Shown here one piece after another: positions 1-13,114 of a DNA stretch of 64,000 bases. The DNA is taken from NCBI GenBank assembly GCA_030533445.1, contig CM060078.1, positions 26,978,091 to 27,042,090 of the forward strand, written 5' to 3'. The translations under genes were made by a program, and so were the position numbers. Under the pieces are notes generated by a model. That model had not been told where the DNA came from. It was given only the letters and a program-made list of their open reading frames with translations, and ran no database searches. Numbering within the stretch: the first letter of the stretch is position 1; every line of letters begins with the position of its first letter. The stretch is from Cyprinodon diabolis. Its lineage: Eukaryota > Chordata > Actinopteri > Cyprinodontiformes > Cyprinodontidae.

Positions 1-366
1 GTGGATGCAGATAGTAGTTGTTGAATTTTTGGTTGGTGAGTGTCCTCTTTGGCACTTGATGCAATCATGACAGAAGAACATAGTGAAAAAACACGAAACC
101 ACCCACAAATCACAGTTCTGCACAGAAATGAGTCACAAAATGAGCAGCAGGAGGTTGTTTATACAAGTAAATAAACCAGGCTGATATTACATAATTCATG
201 ACAAAGGGCATGTGACTTTACCCTGAAAGTAACAGCTAAGCATCCTGTCTCAAGAGACACTAAAGGATATTTAGCAGTTGTGCTGTAGGTAAAGTTTTGA
301 GATAATTAAATGCTGTGAAGAGCATCATCATAGATGCAGACATGTGTAAAAAGCTTTTAGTATCCC
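1..366. other. Non-coding DNA, nothing recognised
   Basis: AT-rich sequence with no open reading frame of note and no repeat family I recognise. It borders the decayed Tc1-like element that begins at about 367. Confidence 0.5.
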
Positions 367-1940
367 CTGTTAAATGAAAGAAAAACCCGCAATGGTCACA
401 GAAATAATTTAATCTGACAAAAGTATGGAAAACATGAAAATTTAATTGAGCTGAACAAATAAGAGTCAGGTATTGCTTTTTAACCGTACTATAACAAAAC
501 GATTTTAAGAGATCAACTCATGAAACAGGCCTGGACAAAAATGATGGTACTCTTAACTTAATACTTTGTTGCAAAACCTTTTGAGGCAACTGCTGCAATC
601 AAACAATTCCTCTAACTGTTTCTGAGACTAGTCCTCCTCTAATCAGCTATTTTGGCCCACTCATCATGAGCAAACTGCTCCAGTTGTCTCAGGTTTAAAA
701 GATGCTTTTTCCAGACGGCATGTTTCAGCTCCTTCCAAAGATGTTTAACAAGAATTAGGTCAGGGCTAACAGAAGGTCACTTCAAAATAGTCCAATGTGT
801 TCCTCTTAGCTATCCTTGACTGTGTTTAGCTGTATGGAATCATTATGCTGTTGCAAGATCTATGACCTACACTAAGACCAAACTTTCTGACACAAGGCAA
901 CACTTTTCTTTCAAAAATCTCCTAACAGTCCTGAGATTTCATTGTACCATAAAGGGATTGAAGACACCCTGTGCCACATAAAAGCAAAGTATCCCCAAAA
1001 CATAACAATTCAATTCAATTTAGCTTAATTAAATAGCACCAATTCACAACAAATGTCATCTCAAGGCACTTTAAGAGACAATGCAACCAGGTCATAGCTT
1101 CCTCCATGTTTCACAGTAGGGAAATAGTCTCTTCATGATATGCTTCATTTTTCCATCTCTCATTTGTCCATAGGACATTTTCTCAGATGCTATGCGGCTT
1201 GTCAACATGTATTTTGGAAAATTGCAGTCTGGCTTTTTTATGATATGATTTCAATGGTTTCCTCCTTCATCATTTCTCATGAAGTCCACTTTGGCTCAGA
1301 CAACAATGTATGATGCAATGTGAAACTGATGTTCCTTGAGCTTGAAGTTTATCTTTAATCTCTTTAGAAATTTTTCTGGGCTCTTTTGTAACCATTCATA
1401 TTTTCCGTCGCTTTGATTTATCATCAATTTCCTTTCTGCACTCACATCCAGAAAGGTGGGCTCCAGTACCGTGGATCATAATATCTGATATGTTAACGTA
1501 GGAACAACTTACCTGATAGCAACACATTCATTAAAACTTTCCTCCATTATTGTTCTGTAGTCCTTGATAGGTTGCAGCCTCTACTTCCTGTTTATCTTTA
1601 CAATCACAGGAACATCAACTTGCTTAGAGATGATCTTGAAGCTTTTACCTTTAACATACTTTTCTATTATTTTATTTATAATTTCCTGAGACAATATTTC
1701 TCCCGCTTCTTCTGGTCCATGTTGAGTGTGGTACACACCATGTGTAAAAGCATAGTGACTACCTGTAGCCATGCATATTATATAGTATTTATTAATAAAT
1801 TTCGTAAGTTTAATTTGAAAATCATTCGGTAAAAGCAAGGTTAACAATCAAAGTCTGACTTTTGTTTGTTATTTTTCATAGAATTTTTATTTATTATAAC
1901 TTTTGTCATTTTCAAGTTATTTCTGCGGCCATTGTGTAGA
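367..1940 (-). mobile_element. Decayed Tc1-like DNA transposon with nested repeat insertion
   Basis: The plus strand reads like the complement of a Tc1-type transposase gene over most of 540-1760. For example, the blocks at 640-720 and 1090-1330 resemble fish Tc1 copies, but with many stops and indels. The minus-strand frame ending near 1581 keeps a helix-turn-helix-like stretch (SQEIINKIIEKYVKGKSFK) typical of the N-terminal DNA-binding domain. The outer blocks at about 380-415 and 1900-1940 are imperfect inverted copies of each other, built around ACTTTTGTCA and ATTTCTG. They are probably the remains of the terminal inverted repeats; the right end is poorly preserved. A different repeat interrupts the element at about 1009-1096. 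The element is not functional. Confidence 0.75.
1009..1096. repeat. Short interspersed teleost repeat nested in Tc1 relic
   Basis: This segment begins with repeated AATTC units and continues with a block reading ATAGCACCAATTCACAAC and then CAAGGCACTTTA. It interrupts a Tc1-like sequence that would otherwise read straight from CCCAAAACATAAC into CCTCCATGTTTCAC. A second, longer copy of the same family lies at about 13550-13685. I recognise it as a common fish interspersed repeat but cannot assign a name. Confidence 0.55.
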
Positions 1941-2788
1941 CTATGGAGCAGTGATTAAATTAAACACATCTAACATTTGCGTATTGAATGCATCTCTAAA
2001 TAAACAGTGTTGATTCAGTATTTACATCTCCAAATTTTCCTACATAACTACAAATTTCAGTGTGTCACATTGTAATTTTATATGATAGACCACCAACAGA
2101 TTATATTTAACTAGGTACCATTAAAGGGAGGGGGGAAAAAGTCGATATGATTTTCTTTCTACTTCAGATGTAAAAGTCTGACATATTTCCTGCCTTTGTG
2201 TTTTTGACAAAATATGAAAAAACTAAAGACAAAAAAACCCAACACATTTTCCAAAGCATATTCCATCGTCTGACCTGAATGTCCATCACGTCAACAACTA
2301 TATATGCTGTTGCTGCTTTTACAGTCAGACAATCCACAGATGTCCCTGTTGTGTAATTGTACTAATTGCTTTATTTACTGTCTGCTACACAAGCAGCTGT
2401 GTTCATATAATAAAGACTTGCTGCCTCAAATCAGTTCTGGGTCAATGACCAAATGGATTTTCTTGGTTTGTTTTATCTTCATTTGCATGAACAGATACAC
2501 CTGCTGTCTTCCTAACTGTGTATCTCACAGTTTGCATTGCGGCGATCACTGCTCCTTATATTCTCCAACATATAGGCTCACCAGTTAATGATAAAATCAG
2601 ATGGTCAGAGATAATGCTAAAAAGGAATAGGAGCACAAAAGAGGAAGGAATTTCTAATAGCAACTGGAGAACAATACATTTTGATAACAGAAATATAAAA
2701 AAAAATAATTTTGAGTTGTTTAAAGCAGTACTACTGCCCATCCTATCCCGGACCTCCAAGCACATCTCATCCTATGCGTCTCTCCTAA
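1941..2788. other. Non-coding DNA, nothing recognised
   Basis: AT-rich sequence with only short chance reading frames. The frames up to about 100 codons at 2300-2830 run into the adjacent inverted-repeat element and show no domain. The last three bases (2786-2788, TAA) are the left target duplication of the element at 2789-3424. Confidence 0.4.
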
Positions 2789-3424
2789 GGCCCCGTCCAC
2801 ACGAAGTCAAAACGAACACGAAACGCTAATATTTTCCAGAACGTTTGTCGTAAAGACGGCGACGTAAAATAAATATCACCGTCCACACGAATGCATGAAA
2901 ACGCTGCAAAATGTATGCCAGGCCTGTAAGTGGCGCTGTGGTGCCAAAGCAAAAATAGGCGACGAAATGTTGGGCATGCGCACTAATATTTATACATGGT
3001 TGCCCTGCGGGTCCATTTTCGTGGTTGAGTCAAATTCAGGTGCTGAACTATGTCGTCGATATTGCTCTGTTCTTCCTGGAGATATTCCAGAAGAAGAAGA
3101 TTCTGTTGTAAGCCCGACAGCAGGGTGAGTAGCATGAGCAGCAACCATTCAACACAGTACGGCGCCATTGTTGTTGTGATACTGTGTCGCGCATGCGTGT
3201 TTAGAGGCGACGCTATGACGCATGCGTGTAAAAAAAAAAAATGCGGTTAGAGCCTAAAGATGGAAACGCGAAAACGGCGTTTTCAAAATCTTCCCACTCT
3301 GAAGGCTGAATAAAAAAAAGATCGTTTACAGACCCCCGAAACGCCGTTTTCGTATGGATGAGAGGCTGGTTTGGTGAAAAATTTGTGCGTTTAGGCCAGG
3401 GTTCGGCTTCGTGTGGACGGGGCC
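2789..3424. mobile_element. MITE with 18-bp TIRs, PIF/Harbinger-like
   Basis: A 636-bp element bounded by perfect 18-bp inverted repeats, GGCCCCGTCCACACGAAG at 2789-2806 and its complement at 3407-3424. It is flanked on both sides by TAA (2786-2788 and 3425-3427). A 3-bp TAA/TTA duplication is the habit of PIF/Harbinger transposons, so I infer a non-autonomous member of that group. Its interior is richer in CpG (repeated AACG/CGTTTT motifs) than its surroundings. It encodes no recognisable transposase, and the short frames at 2895-3250 are chance. Confidence 0.8.
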
Positions 3425-3427
3425 TAA

Positions 3428-3894
3428 GTCACCCTAGTCAGCCAGCTGCTTCCCCAGCAGTCATGCAATGTCTCTTCAACTGAATGATTATTTTTTAATA
3501 ATTATCAAAACATACAATTATTATAATTAAAGAAAAGCCATAGTGGTGGATGCAGTTTTATGCAACTAATGATATTCATCTTAGACTTACACAGAGAGCA
3601 ACACAGAAGAGTTTTGTAATATTTTGTTGTTTTTTTTTAAAAAGGTCTCCTTTTTTTAAGTTTTTGAAATTTTTTTGTCAGTATTTTGCTCTGACCAAAA
3701 GTCATCTGTGTGCACTGGGCATGTTTGTGCCTCAGGGCCTCCAGCTCTGTCTCTAAGATGAACAAGGCGTTGCAGATAACAGTTGCAAAGCAAACAACAA
3801 ACACTGCTCCTGATATATGAAGAAGCAGGTGTGATGATAAAATCTAGTTCCAAGGCCTGCTCCTCTGACCTGTCCTGGACCCGAAACACCTCTT
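3428..3894. other. Non-coding DNA, nothing recognised
   Basis: AT-rich sequence with T-runs and no supported gene or named repeat, leading into the LINE fragment that starts at about 3895. Confidence 0.4.
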
Positions 3895-4200
3895 ACCTGT
3901 TGAAGAAAGCTCAACAGAGGTTATTTTTCCTCAGCTGAAAAGAGCTTGCCTATCCTCCTAATGCTTTTGAACTTTTACAGAGTCACAATAGAAAGCATGC
4001 TTTGTGCAACAACAACAGTGTGTTACCGGAACTGCATGGACCAGGAAAGAAAGGACTCTGCCTGGGTGTTCAGAACAGCACAGGGCATTGTGGGATCTCT
4101 TCTCCATGATCTGGACTCCACATACAAAAGAAAGCAGCCTGTTTGTTCCATTGGCATCAGGAAAGCTGTGCGGAACCATCAAAATAAAGCCTACATTAAC
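3895..4200 (+). mobile_element. LINE reverse-transcriptase 3' fragment
   Basis: Conceptual translation, with at least one frameshift, gives KKAQQRLFFL, then LLNFYRVTIES, then a VCYRNCMDQ block and VFRTAQGIVG. This matches the usual order at the end of jockey/L2-type fish LINE polymerases (KKAQQRL...FYR.TIES...W.GN....R..RTAQ.I.G). It is a short, 5'-truncated, non-functional piece. The overlapping 130-codon frame at 4004-4396 is an accident of this relic. Confidence 0.65.
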
Positions 4201-7200
4201 AAATGAAAATATTCATATGTTTTCATCTAATCTAATGCATCAAATAATTTTTCACTCCTGTGTAATGTATAATTACAATAATGACCGTTGTGGCTCATTG
4301 AACCCCGCACCTCCCATGAACTGTGAACACTGTTCTTGTTGCATCAAGAGCGACAGCTCACTGAAACACAGGAAGCTAGGTGCTCTTTTCTTTTAGTGTC
4401 ATCTGCATTTCAATAACTTTAACGTCACCACTTCCCACTCATGTACCCTTTTTCCCCAGGTCTTTTATGCCACCAAGCTTTTGAAGATTTGTTTTGTTTC
4501 AACCCCCCACATCCAGCCCTGAAAGGCTGATCTGTAACTGAGCTTGTTGCATCTTTTATCGGCGTCTTGCAGCAGTCCTGGGACAAAGGGCACCTGAAAT
4601 GTCACTGTCTTTGTGCTTTAGTCATGTGAAGACCCAGATGCATGAAAATAGATTGACATTCAATCATGTGAGCTGGGTTACTGAAATACAGTGAGATGAA
4701 AGAAGGCAGACTGGGGATGGGGGATTCTTTTGTAATTGATTTGGTTATATCCCCAGCCAAGAGCTAGAAGGATGACTACACAGCAGATAACCAGATTGTC
4801 ATTCTGATGACATTTTAATTAACTTTCTTTATTCTTTTGTTTTTGTTGCTATTTCAGATATATGTTTTTCACAAAAATATATAAAAATTCAAATGTGTGA
4901 ATAGTTTGGTTGAACCTTATGTGGATGATTCCTCTTTTGTGCATCCACTGTAATCCTGGCGTGGCTTAAAAGCCAAAGGCCAATGAGCCAGCACCTCTTA
5001 AATCCACTGTATGTTTGTGTCGGCTTAAGCAGGTGTGTATGGATTTGTGTCACCAGTGTGTGTTGATATTGAAACTTTATCTACTTATCTCTATGTGCTG
5101 TTTGCCTAATCCCCAACGAACCCTACTATAATCTCACTGCTCCTCTGCAGCAACAAACATCATAATGGTCATCTTTTTGCCTGAGAACAATAAATTCAAA
5201 AAATCCGTATTCTCTGTATTTTCCTTGCGCTTAAACACAACATCTCATTCCTAAATGATATAATCAGTGCATCAGTAACCCACCAAGGACTGTCCATTAT
5301 TAGCAACAATCACTCAAGTTTAATAAAGGCCATCTATAAAAGAAATTGTTCATACTTTTTTGCAGAATTCTCAACCTATTCAATATCAAAAGCTGTCAGT
5401 TTGTTTTGTCAGACATATTTATACAGCTGAAATAACAATTTTAACCAGTCATTGTGTAGAAATAATGGAATTATTATTTACACTTAACATTTCAATATAT
5501 TTCACATCAATAAAATTAACAGGCCATAGTAACCTTCACCCATTGCCATCCTCTTATCCCAGATCTACTCATTGGATCCTGAGATCCCTAAATCCTCCAA
5601 TTCTAGTGATAAAGTGATAACATTTAATCCTGATTAGGTATCCATACCAAGGAAATTCATAAGACACTTAAAATAAAGAAATCATATTACTAGAAGTGAC
5701 AGAAGAACAAAACGGAATTATACAGATGAGCGGTCAACACCAAGAAACAGGTAGAAATGTATTTATTCAATAGCTACACTTTCATACCTATTTTAATACA
5801 ACCTACTCTAAGGAATCTAAACCAAACACGGTTTTCCTACATTTGTTATCTTGTAAATCTAATATTTTTACAGTAAAGCCAGTATTCAAGAAGAATACCA
5901 ATGAAAATATATTTATGATGCATGATAGAACCAGCCTCTTTAGCTTCCTGAATGGTAATGTTACATGGATTTCCTCCCTGCTGCCATGGTAACAAAAGGG
6001 CATCCCAAGGTTGCCTCAGCTCTAATGCATGCATGCAGTGGGCTGGACTAGGCCCACCTGGAGAAGAAAGGAAGCAAAGAAGACAAGGAGAAAGATTGGG
6101 GAGGGGGATTTATTGAGGAGTTGGGACAGATGGAAGAGGCATGCTCAACCACACCACATCACAGGAGGCTATCAGCCTTTTAGACTGAGTTTTTGTAGAT
6201 TCAGTAAGCATGTCATACAAAGAAATCCCATCTTTAGCTTGAGTGCACTCACACCTTTTGGCTTATCCACTGTCTGGTTTACAAGAAGATTTGAATATTT
6301 TCAACTCTGCATGGTGGGATTAGTTTTTTTAATCCTACTATACACAGCGAGTAACAGGAGCCCAAAATTATCCACAGAATATAAGGAAACAAACAACTGA
6401 TTCTAAGGGAGAAACAGGTGTTTTATACAACAGAGAAAAAATAATCAGGAATTTTAAATACTGCATAAAGAAATTGGGGTAAAGATTGAAATCGGAGGGC
6501 CCTATCCGCTAATAAAATATCTGGATTTTGATCCAGGCTTATCAATCTTATTAATCATCCTGATCCTTTCCATTAGGATAAATACAAAAGCGTCAGAGAC
6601 ACAACCAATACCATATAACCTTTCATGCTGCTTCCTCTTTATAAGGATGCTTCGCTCACCATCTGTACCCATGCAAAGTGTGTGCATATTTATGACTGTT
6701 ATGTGTGCTGTACCTTGACAGCTATGTTTGCTGTTACCAAAGCAATGAATCAATGTGTGGCCACTGCACCATGTGCAAATGTCACAGAGGTCTTTGTAGT
6801 CATCACAAGCGCAGATAACAGCCTGCTCACATGAAAAGGTGATATGATTGCAAACCCTGTCATATTCTATGATTAGGCCTCATCTTTAAGTACATCTGCG
6901 CATAATTTAGCAGTTTATTAGTCTTTTTTTTTAATGAAATGTAAGTTCATGGTTTTTAGTTTGACATGCATTGGAATGAGCTATTAAACTAATGATCACA
7001 AATCTGAATAGATGTTCTTGTATTCTTCAATTGTTATAATTTAACAGAGACCAGGTTTGTTTCTCTCAAAGAAGAGTTTTCATCTTTACTTATTCTAAAG
7101 CAAAAACAGGACTTTCCAAAGGAATCTGTTTAAATCAATGGTATGCATGTTGTATTGGTTAAAAGCACTTACTCTTATAGGCCAATTAGAAACTATGATT

Positions 7201-9059
7201 TCTACAGATCTTTATTCAAAGTGCTTCTTGACTTGTTTCCATTGCATCTACTATGGTCATCCCTGAAAAAAGGGATTGTCACCCCAACACTGGTCATCAG
7301 GGCACTTTGTCTTGTTTTAAAGCTGATATGATGCCCCCAAATGTCTGATATTGGAGGGATTATCAACCGTAACCGATTGTTATGGAGTTCTTCAATAGAT
7401 CCATTACTAGATCCACCATTTGACCAATATTCCATCCACTGATATTTCTCTAAAGGAACATCCAGGGGTTATTTGTACAATAAGGCAAACAGCCCCAAAA
7501 GGTGGACAGGTTTTCTTCTTTAAACACCAGATACTTCTTTAAACAAGAACAGAGACAAGAACAAACAACATAGCAGGTTGTGGAGGAGTTTTCTCTTCTG
7601 ATTTTCTCAGGGTGATGAAATCAAACAACCTTCAATGGAAAGCCTTTCATTGCGGTGTGGGCAGCAACAACAGTATTTGTGCAAGTCTGGTGATATACTG
7701 AGTGTGTGGGACTCAGCTCCATCACTAATTCAAGCTCCAAGCTTGTCTGCAGCCTCCCCCACTGCAGACACACACTTTCACTAAAACAAGGTCAGATGGT
7801 GTCAGGGATGTCTCTGCTGTATGTCCTCTAGCACTTGATGCTGCCCTGCTTTGTGTGTGTGTTTTTGTGAATATGAGTGTGCCTTTGTCTGATCTAAGTG
7901 TGCCTTTGGTTTTATGTCTCGGATTCTGGCTGAGTTTTATTATGTGTGTGTGTCAGTGTTTGGAGTCTGTGCGTGGATGTGTGTGTGTGTGTGCGAGTGT
8001 TGGTTGAGGTTACTGCCAGGGCATGGGCGGTCACTACAGTGAGCAGTGTGATTGGCTGATTTTAGGGCTTGTTTATGTTGTATCCCCATATCCAGTGAAG
8101 AAGAACAGACCCCCTGCAGATGTTAGCCTTCCCACTAGACACTCATCAGACGTGGTGCATGCACATGAACTAATATCGCTCTTGCATGGGCAGACCTTGT
8201 TACTATGCAGAAACTGTCCTTATCCCTCACATTGGACCAATAATAGTTTCCCAAATGTATTTGCCAGAAAAAGCACCACGTTTTAGGTGTAATCGGAAAT
8301 AAGCAAACAAAAACATAGGGTGGAACAGGTAGACATAGTTAAACCTTGTGGTCGATATATATGTTGTTTCCAGAGACCCATCAATCAGGATAAACTCAGT
8401 CATCATAGTATAAAACATATTTTAATATGAGCCTTTTAAATACATTCACTGGGAGGGTGGCATTGAAGTGAAATAATCTTGCATGCCTAATGTCTAACTC
8501 CTCTGTAAGGCTTTGATCATAGCGGGTGGTAGTAATGGATGTAATCAGGAAATGTTTAGTTTTATGTCTGACAATTTAATTTTAACTTCTGTCTGGGGCC
8601 AGTCTAATAATGCTTTTACTGCTCTTTGCACATATATGTCAATTTATGAATATGCTTCTTATGCTTTGTAAACTAATTATCACTTTTTATTGCTTAAATT
8701 AAAATGTGAGGAATGTTTTTCTGTGATCAATCCTTCTGAAGTAACCTGAATGGGTTCCTGCATGTATTTTTATTTATTTTTTAAGAATAAAAATCCTAAG
8801 TCTCAGGGTTGAAGGTTTAAGGCATAGTCAATATCCTTATGTAGGAAATAGAAGTTTTTTTTTAAAGTGTTTTCTATATGTTATAAACAAAAGCGCTTAC
8901 AATAAAGTGCTTTTCCAAAGTATACTTCAAATGCATTTACTTTCTTTTCCTCCCAGCTGCAACCTGTTTCTAATTAAATACCTGCTCTTTGTTCAGTAAT
9001 CAAAACCTCTCACAGCTTTTCATCTAGTATATTCCTGTTTGCGGCTCTATCCATGTTAC
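4201..9059. other. Long non-coding stretch
   Basis: No gene or clear transposon is visible. The sequence is AT-rich, with a GT-rich patch (short TGTGTG runs) at about 7850-8010. The largest reading frame (123 codons at 6029-6400) has low-complexity composition and no motif. Regulatory elements could be present but cannot be seen without comparison to other species. Confidence 0.4.
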
Positions 9060-9200
9060 CATCCATTCTGACTCACTTGAATGTGAATGAAAAACATCCC
9101 CACAGCACTATACTGCTGCCACCCCGTTTCATGTGATTTGCAACCTTAGTTTTTTGCTGACCAGAGCACCTTTCCTTAAAATGACGTGTATTGACTTATT
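9060..9200 (-). mobile_element. Possible Tc1-like fragment
   Basis: The stretch AACATCCCCACAGCACTAT followed by CTGCTGCCACC and, further on, GACCAGAGCACCTT follows the order seen on the complementary strand of fish Tc1 transposase genes (the glycine-rich region and the W-S-D-E region). It is short and strongly diverged, so the call is tentative. Confidence 0.35.
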
Positions 9201-10012
9201 TCCAGTAATAAACCTCGGACTTTGTGTATTTTAAGGCCTGCACACAGAGTAATGCAAAAAAAGACAGCCAAGTTTCCTCTCTCATCACAGAGGATTAAGA
9301 AACAGCACTAAGGCTTTGCTCTGGTTACTGTGTTCCAGCTCACTGTAACTAGAAAGCCACAGCTCAGGATAGCAGAAATATTCTGCAGTGATTGTGGAAA
9401 TATTCAAAGAACCAGAGCATTCAAGGATTTACTGCATCGGTTTAGAAAACAAATCCTTCTGTTTTTTTCACCTAAATGTTTATTAACAAAATGAGCACAT
9501 CAATGTTTTAAAAGGTTCTGCAATGCTTAAAAATACTAAGCCATTTTCTGCTGTTTAACTAAGGCATCCTTATTTGAACTTACTGAATCACAAATACTGA
9601 TGGAAGAAAGTGATTTTGCTGTTTAATAGTGACCTTTATCTTTGGGGAAAAATTGTTTTTATTTAAATGAGATAAAAATGCTCCAGTTTCCTTGCCATTT
9701 TTAGTATCGACATATAGGAGCAACGCAAAACTTCTGGTCAAAACACCCGAAGTTTAAAATGTGGCTAACTGTAAAAGACTTATGCTATTGAAACTGGTGC
9801 TGCCACATTTTCAGCGAAGCGGGCGCCGTATCAGTCTTTTTATCACGCAATTTTAACGTTACAGCTACACTCCTACTCTCGTCTATGGTTATAAGCTTTG
9901 TGTCTTGAAATACTTAAATATAACAGAAGGAAAACAAAAAACTTCAGAATGATTTTTATAATGAACATTTAGACAATAGCAAAACTTGCTAAAACATTTG
10001 CTACTGCACCTC
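9201..10012. other. Non-coding DNA, nothing recognised
   Basis: AT-rich sequence without a supported gene. Its right edge (TAA, 10013-10015) is the target duplication of the next element. Confidence 0.4.
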
Positions 10013-10015
10013 TAA

Positions 10016-10591
10016 GGCTACGTTCACACTGCAGCCTGAAGTGACCCAAATCAGACTTTTTTGGCCCATATGCGACATTTATGTGATCTTTTCATTGCAG
10101 TCTGAAAAACACAGATCCAATTTTTTTCAATGCGACCCAGGCCACGTGACTATGTGGTCCTGAATCCGGTACAAATCTGATCTTTTCAAGTGTGACCTGT
10201 GTCTGAACGGTCAGGTGGAATTTAACTGACCTGAACGCCTTTGGTAACCAACATAGGTCACTATTCTGGGTCTTGCTATGAAGAAGCGGCAAGAAAAACA
10301 ACAACCATGGCGGACGGTGATGGGAAGAGCAGTGTTTATGTCTAACCATCTTGAAAAGATTGTGTTTTTATGGTTGGGAAAGATCGCTAGATGCACTCCG
10401 GGACTACCACTCATATTTACTTCCCTAAACACAGAGCACGCTGGCCTGTGATATCATTGCATCCTCTATTGCGCATGTGGGACACTTGCGTTGTATAACT
10501 GCAGTTCACAGAAATAAACGGCAACTCAAAAAAATCGAATTTCGCAAAAAAAAAGGAATTGAGCATCAAGGCCTGCAGTGTGAACGTAGCC
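10016..10591. mobile_element. MITE with 19-bp perfect TIRs and TAA TSD
   Basis: A 576-bp element with perfect 19-bp terminal inverted repeats, GGCTACGTTCACACTGCAG at 10016-10034 and its complement at 10573-10591. TAA duplicates flank it at 10013-10015 and 10592-10594. No transposase is present, and the minus-strand frames at 10092-10432 are chance. The 3-bp duplication and length suggest a PIF/Harbinger-type non-autonomous element, analogous to the one at 2789 but with a different terminal sequence. Confidence 0.8.
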
Positions 10592-10594
10592 TAA

Positions 10595-11887
10595 GATTCC
10601 TTCTTTGTTAACACTGGAACAGCTCAACCTTGGTGGCTTTAACCCTCTGATTTTTAGATTCTTGGCTTAGCTATATTTCGATTCCAAGGTCAAATCCATG
10701 ATCTGATGATTTATGAGAGTCTGCTGTGGAGCTGCAAATGGACTTTAGGACCCCATCAGTGTGAGTGGCTTTGTTGTACCACAGGAGAGAGGATTAGGGG
10801 AGAAAAAGTGGTGGGTGAGAAGAAATGGAATGGATATGAAAAATACAGCTACAATTTACACTGACAGCACCATAGAGAGATAAAGATAGAGAAAGGAAAT
10901 AATGAGTGAGGAAGGAGTTTAAGCAAGGCGGCAAAATAGGGCCTAATATAGATGAGAGCTCAAACTGTTGAAATAAATGGAAGCGAAATTGTCTTCAGAG
11001 TCACTAAATAGAGCAAAGAAGAGAAGGTCAAGAAGGCAATATCGGAATCAGAGACAAAAGAAAAACTGGTACAACAGACAAGTGAGATTAGAGGAGCATG
11101 AGGAACGAGAGTGTACAGCATACAAAATTGAAAGGATTAGTTACACATACTTTTGGCAACACTTGAAGTGAGATGACTAAGTCTGACTATTTGTCGAGTT
11201 TTCAGTATATCTTAGGTCTGTTCTAATTGTTTTTTTAATGGCCTCCTCACCATCTCCTTCGCTGCTGCAAAAAGCTGTTTTCTCTATAAGATCTGTGATT
11301 AAGGCAATTTGAGTTTCACAAATTGCATCCAAGATCAAAGGAGGGAGGTGTTGAAATTAGCTTTCTGATAGATAAATATGCAAGATCAAAGCTGATAATT
11401 CTGCAGGCCTTCAACATTAGACCTGAACTTCTTTTGAGTCATCCTCAATGTTGAATTCTATGCAGTATCCAACTGGCAAGGCAAAAGGGAGGGACATTGA
11501 GTGCAATTCTTCGAGCTGATGGGGTAAATCAACAAGTAGCACCTGCCTCCTACATCAAGCTTTTGGCGGATCGCAGCTTTAGTAGAAGCTGTGACTTATG
11601 ACATTCTTGATTTGTTTCACAATTAGCAGAGTTAAATCAAATACGGTTGGGAGGAAGGTGCAAATATCTTTTCCATCTGCAAAGTTACAAACCACGTATT
11701 CCAACTTAAACAGACTGACTAGCGGAACTGTCATGCTTGTTCTGCTTCAGTTAGCTGCTTCTGGTTGATGTCATACTGTTCACTGCATTTCATCGGTTTG
11801 AAACCTTTCCAGTTTTGAGACTTATGCATTATCTGGCTTCTGGCAAGATGTATTCCATAAATAGAAGTCAAAACAGATCGGCTCAGA
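10595..11887. other. Non-coding DNA, purine-rich patch
   Basis: No recognised gene or repeat. A purine-rich stretch (many GAGA/AGAA steps) covers about 10790-11110. The 64-codon frame inside it is Arg/Lys-rich purely because of that composition. Confidence 0.4.
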
Positions 11888-13114
11888 TATTAAGTTATGT
11901 GTAATAATGTGAAATGACACCAGGAAATAGTAATGGACAAACTGAGAAAGGCAGATGAAAAGCAAAGGCAGCAGCTAAGATATATCAGTGATATGAAAAC
12001 CATCCTGCCCCTCATCAGTGCAAATAGATATGAGATGGTTCAATCCAAACCGCTGGTCTGTAAAAAGTTGTGTTATTACCAAGGTGCCAGAAAAGGAACA
12101 GATTTCTGTCAGATGAGTGAAACTAATTATCAAAAGACTTATCCAAGAGCTAATGACCACCTGTGAAAAGCTTCAGTACGACCTGGAATAAGCAAGTACA
12201 ATTTTTTCAAAGAAAACATTAAGCAATGCACTCAACAGCCTTGGCCTGTGTGCATGCTCACCACTTCACACTTTGAAGACACTTAAGATTAAAGTTTCTA
12301 AAGTACAAGCAAATTGAAAAGCTCATTAAGTTCACCTCACAACATTTGGACAAGTCTGGTAAATACTGGAAACATAGTCTGGTTAGATAAGAGCGAAATA
12401 TTTTTTTTGGGATGCCATAATATGAACTATGTTTGAAGGACAAAAGGCATTGCTCAAATCCCTGAAAACACCATATTGACAGTAAAGTTTGGAGGTAGAC
12501 TCATCAGTGGGGATATGTTTCTGCCTATGGAATTAGCAAACTTCATGTGATTGAAGGGATGATCAATTTAAAAATGTCTGCTGCTATCCTCTGACACAAA
12601 AGGTGGATATTTCAGACAGTGATTTTGAACAAAGAGCCAGAAAGACTCAACTGGTTTCAGGGAAAGAAGGAAAAAAAAACGCTGTTAAAATGGCCAACCC
12701 AATTACCTGAACTGAATCATGTTAAAACAATCTATGGAAAGAACTAAAACAAGAGTTCATATCCTAATATGGGGCAGAAGTTCAATTAAAGACTGACCAG
12801 AAGAAATGGTGAAAATTACATTTGAGCAACACATGTAATTAGTTTCTCCACACAGGATGCAGCATCCTAGAGCTGTCATTACCAGAAAATGCTTTTTAAA
12901 AATAAATATCAGTTTTCAATATGTTTTCCTTGTCTCATTCGACATTGTTGCTTAAACTTAATTTCTGGGCTTATTTGTTTTTTTTCTCTTTCCAAATATG
13001 GATTACTTTAATTGTTGCCAACACCTGTGGAATAATTTCATGTCAATAGCACCTTTAGAAATATGTTTACCATAGAAAAATTGTGAAAGGTATAATATTT
13101 ATTTCACCTGCTGT
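11888..13114 (+). mobile_element. Decayed Tc1-like DNA transposon (plus strand)
   Basis: Blocks in the expected order of a plus-strand Tc1 transposase gene are visible but broken by indels and stops. They are an N-terminal remnant at 11933-12166, a catalytic-region remnant at about 12350-12660 (around ACAGTAAAGTTTGGAGG and TTTCTGCCTATGG), and a C-terminal part around CTATGGAAAGAACTAAAAC near 12735. The right end, with CATGTCAATAGCACCTTTAG and the terminus ATTTATTTCACCTGCTGT at 13097-13114, resembles a Tc1-type terminal repeat. The matching left terminus appears lost. The element is not functional and belongs to a different, older family than the copy at 40651. Confidence 0.75.

Noticed and set aside
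4004..4396. 130-codon plus-strand frame
   Set aside because: Explained by a LINE polymerase remnant read partly out of frame.
9855..9905. LINE fragment reading like PTLVYGYKL
   Set aside because: Only about ten codons resemble a LINE polymerase; too short to call.
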